The notes under the pieces were generated by a model. The model was not told the DNA's origin, ran no database searches, and saw only the letters and a list, made by a program, of their open reading frames with translations. 8,365 nucleotides of DNA from Spirochaeta sp. (GTDB taxonomy: Bacteria; Spirochaetota; Spirochaetia; Spirochaetales_E; Spirochaetaceae_B): the NCBI GenBank assembly GCA_030590585.1, contig JAUUYD010000080.1:1-8365 (forward strand), given 5' to 3'. Shown piece by piece: positions 5,676 through 8,365 of the stretch; position 1 is the first letter of the stretch; each line of letters begins with the position of its first letter. The translations under genes were made by a program, and so were the position numbers.

Positions 5676-7115
5676 ATGGACACCCGGGACATCCACACAA
5701 TGATAGATGTAATGATAGATGCCATGATCGAGAGGGCCCGTAAAGCCCAGGAAGCTGTTTCGAACTATTCCCAGGAACAAATCGACGAGGTTTGCCTGGC
5801 CATCGGCTGGCAGATGTACGAAGACGGAAACATTCGGAAGCTTGCAGAAGCCGCTGTTGCGGAAACCGGCATGGGAAATGTCAAAGACAAGATTGGCAAA
5901 CACAAGGGGAAGGTATTAGGTGTCCTGAAAGATATCAAGGGCGCAAAGTCGGTGGGGCTGATTGAAGAAGACAAGGTAAAAGGCCTGAAAAAATACGCCA
6001 AACCAGTGGGCGTTGTAGGTGCCCTCACTCCGGTTACCAATCCCACAGCTACCCCGGCGAGTAACTCCATCTCCATTCTCAAGGGCCGCAATGCTGTAAT
6101 TTATGCACCTCACCCCAAAGCGAAAAAGAGTTCCGGCATGGCTGTGGAGATGATGAGGCAGGGGCTGAAGAAAATTGGTGCCCCGGAAGATCTGATTCAG
6201 ATTATCGAGGAACCGAGTATCGAGGCTTCCAACATTCTGATGGCCAAAGTTGATGTTGTCCTGGCCACCGGCGGCGGTGCCATGGTGAGGGCCGCCTATT
6301 CCAGCGGTACCCCCTCATACGGTGTGGGGCCGGGGAATGCCGTACAGATAATTGCCGAAGATGCTGATGTCAATGACGCGGTGGCTAAAGTTGTTTTGAG
6401 TAAGGCTTTTGATAACGCCACAAGCTGCTCCTCTGAGAATGCCGTCATCGTTCATGAAGACGTGTTTGACGCAGTGATTGCGTCCCTGAAAAAAGAAGGC
6501 ACCTACATATGTTCCCCTGAGGAAAAATCCCGACTTGCCAAGTGGATGTGGGTTCCCAATAAAAAGGGTCATCTGGCCCTCAATCCGAAAATCATCGCTA
6601 AATCCGCCGAAATCATCGCTGCCGATGCCGGTATTAAAGTACCTGAGGGAACAAGGGTTCTGGCTGTGGAAGCGGCTCCTCCTGTTACCGATGAAAAATA
6701 TGCCGACGAGAAGATCTGCCCGGTACTGGCCATCGGGGAATACGCGAATTTCGAAGAGGGCTTCAGTCTCCTCAAAGAGATAACCGACCATGCCGGTACC
6801 GGACATTCCTGCGGAATACATACCTTCAACGAGAAGTATATTCACCGCATGGGGATGGAGATGAAATCCAGCCGGATTATGATTCGCCAGCCCCAGGCTC
6901 CGGCCAACGGCGGTAACTTCTTTAACGGGATGCCTTCCACCGTTACTTTGGGCTGCGGCAGCTGGGGCGGGAATATTACCACTGAAAATATCTATTACAA
7001 ACATTTTCTGAATATCACCTGGCTGTCTGTACCCATTCCCGTGGTGAAACCGACAGATGAAGAGATGTTCGGTGAGTCTTGGAATAGTCACGGAAAAGAG
7101 GGGGCAGGTGAATGA
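5676..7115 (+). CDS. CoA-acylating aldehyde dehydrogenase (sulfoacetaldehyde/succinate-semialdehyde type)
   Basis: The 479-residue product belongs to the acylating branch of the aldehyde dehydrogenase superfamily (EutE/PduP, AdhE N-domain, SauS, clostridial SSADH). These enzymes convert an aldehyde, NAD(P)+ and CoA to an acyl-CoA. The family pattern is clear: PVGVVGALTPVTNPTATP (about 110-127) and nucleotide-binding ATGGGAMVRAAYSSGTPSYGVGPGN (about 197-221, shown in part as motif). The catalytic cysteine is C251 in FDNATSCSSENAVIV, with E254 near it. The loop around C251 reads ATSCSSEN rather than the xxICASEQ of EutE/AdhE, which points to a separate specificity group. No alcohol-dehydrogenase domain or microcompartment-targeting extension is evident. 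The stop overlaps the ligase beta-subunit start (ATGA, 7112-7115), so the acyl-CoA is very likely handed to that ligase. The aldehyde is probably made by the divergent aminotransferase. Sulfoacetaldehyde is my first guess (SauS role), succinate semialdehyde the second. Confidence 0.92.
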   Translation: MDTRDIHTMIDVMIDAMIERARKAQEAVSNYSQEQIDEVCLAIGWQMYEDGNIRKLAEAAVAETGMGNVKDKIGKHKGKVLGVLKDIKGAKSVGLIEEDKVKGLKKYAKPVGVVGALTPVTNPTATPASNSISILKGRNAVIYAPHPKAKKSSGMAVEMMRQGLKKIGAPEDLIQIIEEPSIEASNILMAKVDVVLATGGGAMVRAAYSSGTPSYGVGPGNAVQIIAEDADVNDAVAKVVLSKAFDNATSCSSENAVIVHEDVFDAVIASLKKEGTYICSPEEKSRLAKWMWVPNKKGHLALNPKIIAKSAEIIAADAGIKVPEGTRVLAVEAAPPVTDEKYADEKICPVLAIGEYANFEEGFSLLKEITDHAGTGHSCGIHTFNEKYIHRMGMEMKSSRIMIRQPQAPANGGNFFNGMPSTVTLGCGSWGGNITTENIYYKHFLNITWLSVPIPVVKPTDEEMFGESWNSHGKEGAGE

Positions 7116-8248
7116 AGCTTTTCGAGTACCAGGCCAAAGAGGCCTTTAAAAAGTACGATATACCCACACCGAAGGGGTTGCTCTTTGACGAGGGCGCTTT
7201 TGAGGATACCTCGGCTATAATCGGATTTCCCGTGGTTCTCAAGAGTCAGCTGCTTATGGGCGGACGGGGTAAAGCCGGACTGATAAAAATTGCCAAAGAT
7301 GTCTCTGAGGCAAAGAGTATTACCGATGAACTATACGCTTCTTCTTATGGCGTCCGCCGTATTCTCGCAGAAGAAGCTGTGGATATCGCTTCTGAAATCT
7401 ACCTTTCTGTAACCTGGGATCCGGCGGCTGCTACGGCCCTGGTGATTGCCTGTGCCGAAGGCGGTGTGGAAATTGAGGAACTGGCTAAAACCGCTCCTGA
7501 GAAAATCATCCGGGAAGCTGTTGATGTAGACCGGGGGCTGCTTCCTTTTCAGGCCTCGAATCTAGCCTACCAGCTGGGGCTGGAAGGTGATACGGCCAGG
7601 GCGGCAGCCAAGGTCATCCAAAATCTGTATAAAGTCTTTGATGCCTATGATGCGGAGCTGGCGGAAATCAATCCTCTGTTTATTACAAAAACCGGAGAGG
7701 TAATCGCCGGAGACGGGAAATTGGTGATCGATGATACGACTATCGTGAAGCATCCCGAATACGCACCCGGACGGGATTATTATGAAAGCGATGCGGAATA
7801 TGAAGCTGCCATCGACGGCATCCCATATCTGCAGTTCGACGGAAACATCAGCCTGATGTGTGCCGGTGCCGGACTTACCACCACAGTTTACGATCTGATT
7901 AACGATGAAGGCGGAAAGGTGGCCAACTATCTTGAGTTCGGCGGACCGAATTACCGCAGGGCTAAACGGGCCATGGAGCTCTGCCTCAAGAATGAAAGCA
8001 AGGTGATTCTCGTTGTTACCTTTGGAACCATCGCCCGGGCGGATGTGATGGCCGAGGGGTTGGTGGAGGCCATCAGAGAGCTGAAACCAACAGTCCCCAT
8101 CGTGACGTGTATCCGGGGAACCAACGAGGAAGAGGCGGTGAATATCCTGAAGTCCGCCGGACTTGAACCGATATTTGACACCGAAGAAGCGGTCCGGAAG
8201 GCAGTGGCCATCGCAGGTACGGGTACAGGCACAGGAGCCCAGGCATGA
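7112..8248 (+). CDS. SucC-like acyl-CoA ligase (ADP-forming) beta subunit
   Basis: The 378-residue product is related to the succinyl-CoA synthetase beta subunit. An ATP-grasp domain (about 1-235) opens with MKLFEYQAKEAFKKYDIPTP and holds K44, the GGRGK loop (50-54), E95, N187 in AEINPL, and D201 in AGDGKL. A CoA-ligase domain (about 240-365) contains AGAGL, NYLEFGGPN, TFGTIARAD and IRGTNEEEA. Catalytic ATP-site residues are conserved. Loops that in SucC read VGGGA, FGGIVR and RLEGTN are altered, to FGGPN, FGTIAR and CIRGTN, so the acid substrate is probably not plain succinate. With the alpha subunit the enzyme would convert acyl-CoA, ADP and phosphate to acid, CoA and ATP, or the reverse. 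It overlaps the dehydrogenase gene and the alpha gene by 4 bp each. The C-terminal tail IAGTGTGTGAQA comes from a short GGNACN nucleotide repeat and looks unstructured. A SauC-like sulfoacetate-CoA ligase is a plausible identity. Confidence 0.92.
   Translation: MKLFEYQAKEAFKKYDIPTPKGLLFDEGAFEDTSAIIGFPVVLKSQLLMGGRGKAGLIKIAKDVSEAKSITDELYASSYGVRRILAEEAVDIASEIYLSVTWDPAAATALVIACAEGGVEIEELAKTAPEKIIREAVDVDRGLLPFQASNLAYQLGLEGDTARAAAKVIQNLYKVFDAYDAELAEINPLFITKTGEVIAGDGKLVIDDTTIVKHPEYAPGRDYYESDAEYEAAIDGIPYLQFDGNISLMCAGAGLTTTVYDLINDEGGKVANYLEFGGPNYRRAKRAMELCLKNESKVILVVTFGTIARADVMAEGLVEAIRELKPTVPIVTCIRGTNEEEAVNILKSAGLEPIFDTEEAVRKAVAIAGTGTGTGAQA
8211..8237 (+). repeat. Short hexanucleotide repeat in the ligase beta-subunit 3' end
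   Basis: Imperfect 6-bp units (GCAGGT, ACGGGT, ACAGGC, ACAGGA) run in tandem and encode the alternating Gly-Thr tail of the beta subunit. The unit keeps the frame, so a change in copy number would only alter tail length. Confidence 0.45.
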
Positions 8249-8365
8249 GTATTTACATTGATGAGAAAACCACAGTTCTGATTCAGGGCATCACCGGAAA
8301 AGAGGGGCAGTACTGGACCGAGCATATGATGGGTCTGGGCACACAAGTACTTGCCGGAGTAACGC
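8245..8365 (+). CDS. SucD-like acyl-CoA ligase (ADP-forming) alpha subunit, N-terminal part
   Basis: Forty codons are visible before the right edge. The product starts MSIYIDEKTTVLIQGITGKEGQ, then YWTEHMMGLGTQVLAGVT. This is the CoA-binding Rossmann opening of succinyl-CoA synthetase alpha subunits, with the GITGKEG loop at residues 15-21 matching the GFTGxxG nucleotide loop and the AGVT stretch matching GGVTPGKGG. The active-site phosphohistidine lies further downstream and is not in the window. The ATG overlaps the beta-subunit stop (ATGA, 8245-8248), as expected for subunits made in equal amounts. WTEHMM replaces the usual FHSEQAI-like segment, another sign of divergence from housekeeping SucD. 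It completes the two-subunit ligase that would turn the dehydrogenase's acyl-CoA into free acid with ATP formation. Confidence 0.9.
   Translation, partial: MSIYIDEKTTVLIQGITGKEGQYWTEHMMGLGTQVLAGVT

Noticed and set aside
6315..7091. Long open frame of 258 codons on the minus strand
   Set aside because: It lies wholly antisense to the acylating aldehyde dehydrogenase, whose motifs are unmistakable. The antisense product shows no recognisable domain.
7112..8365. Housekeeping TCA-cycle sucCD
   Set aside because: The ligase genes are coupled to an acylating aldehyde dehydrogenase and a local regulator, and their substrate-loop motifs differ from standard SucC, so a pathway-specific ligase is more likely.
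5676..8365. Bacterial microcompartment locus
   Set aside because: Acylating dehydrogenases often occur in such loci, but no shell-protein gene or targeting extension is visible in this window.

Overview
The window looks like a piece of an anaerobic or fermentative bacterial genome. Base composition is close to balanced by eye, genes are tightly packed, Shine-Dalgarno sites are strong, and a CoA-dependent, ATP-yielding catabolic route is encoded. I cannot fix the phylum. A spirochaete or a clostridium-like Firmicute would fit the gene families, but this is a low-confidence impression. No rRNA, tRNA, CRISPR array, insertion sequence or integrase is visible, and no gap between genes exceeds about 160 bp.

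Two divergent gene clusters face away from a short intergenic region at about 4711-4868. The left cluster, on the minus strand, reads from about 4710 down to 1: a PLP-dependent class III aminotransferase, a DUF5058-like membrane protein, a second small polytopic membrane protein, an M20 metallopeptidase/deacylase, and the start of a YtcJ-type amidohydrolase that runs off the left edge. Its genes are 9-16 bp apart or overlap by 4 bp, so they probably form one operon. The right cluster, on the plus strand, reads gntR (HutC/UTRA type), a CoA-acylating aldehyde dehydrogenase, a SucC-like ATP-grasp acyl-CoA ligase beta subunit, and the start of the SucD-like alpha subunit at the right edge. The last three are joined by ATGA start/stop overlaps.

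Together the genes suggest a route from an amide-linked or peptide-like amine to the free amine (M20 enzyme and/or amidohydrolase), then an aldehyde (aminotransferase), an acyl-CoA (acylating dehydrogenase), and a free acid plus ATP (CoA ligase). The pair of membrane proteins is a candidate transporter. The dehydrogenase plus ligase resemble the SauS/SauCD arrangement of sulfoacetate metabolism. One attractive reading is therefore N-acyl-taurine or taurine, to sulfoacetaldehyde, to sulfoacetyl-CoA, to sulfoacetate with substrate-level ATP. GABA to succinate, beta-alanine to malonate and similar omega-amino acids cannot be excluded.

The clearest non-coding signal is a 23-bp element present twice in inverted orientation, once before gntR (4823-4845) and once between gntR and the dehydrogenase gene (5640-5662). 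The copies match at 21 of 23 positions. Each holds a TTTGTATATACAAA-type palindrome plus an extra half-site, as expected for a GntR/HutC-family operator. The second copy overlaps a plausible promoter with a perfect TTGACA -35 box inside the end of gntR.
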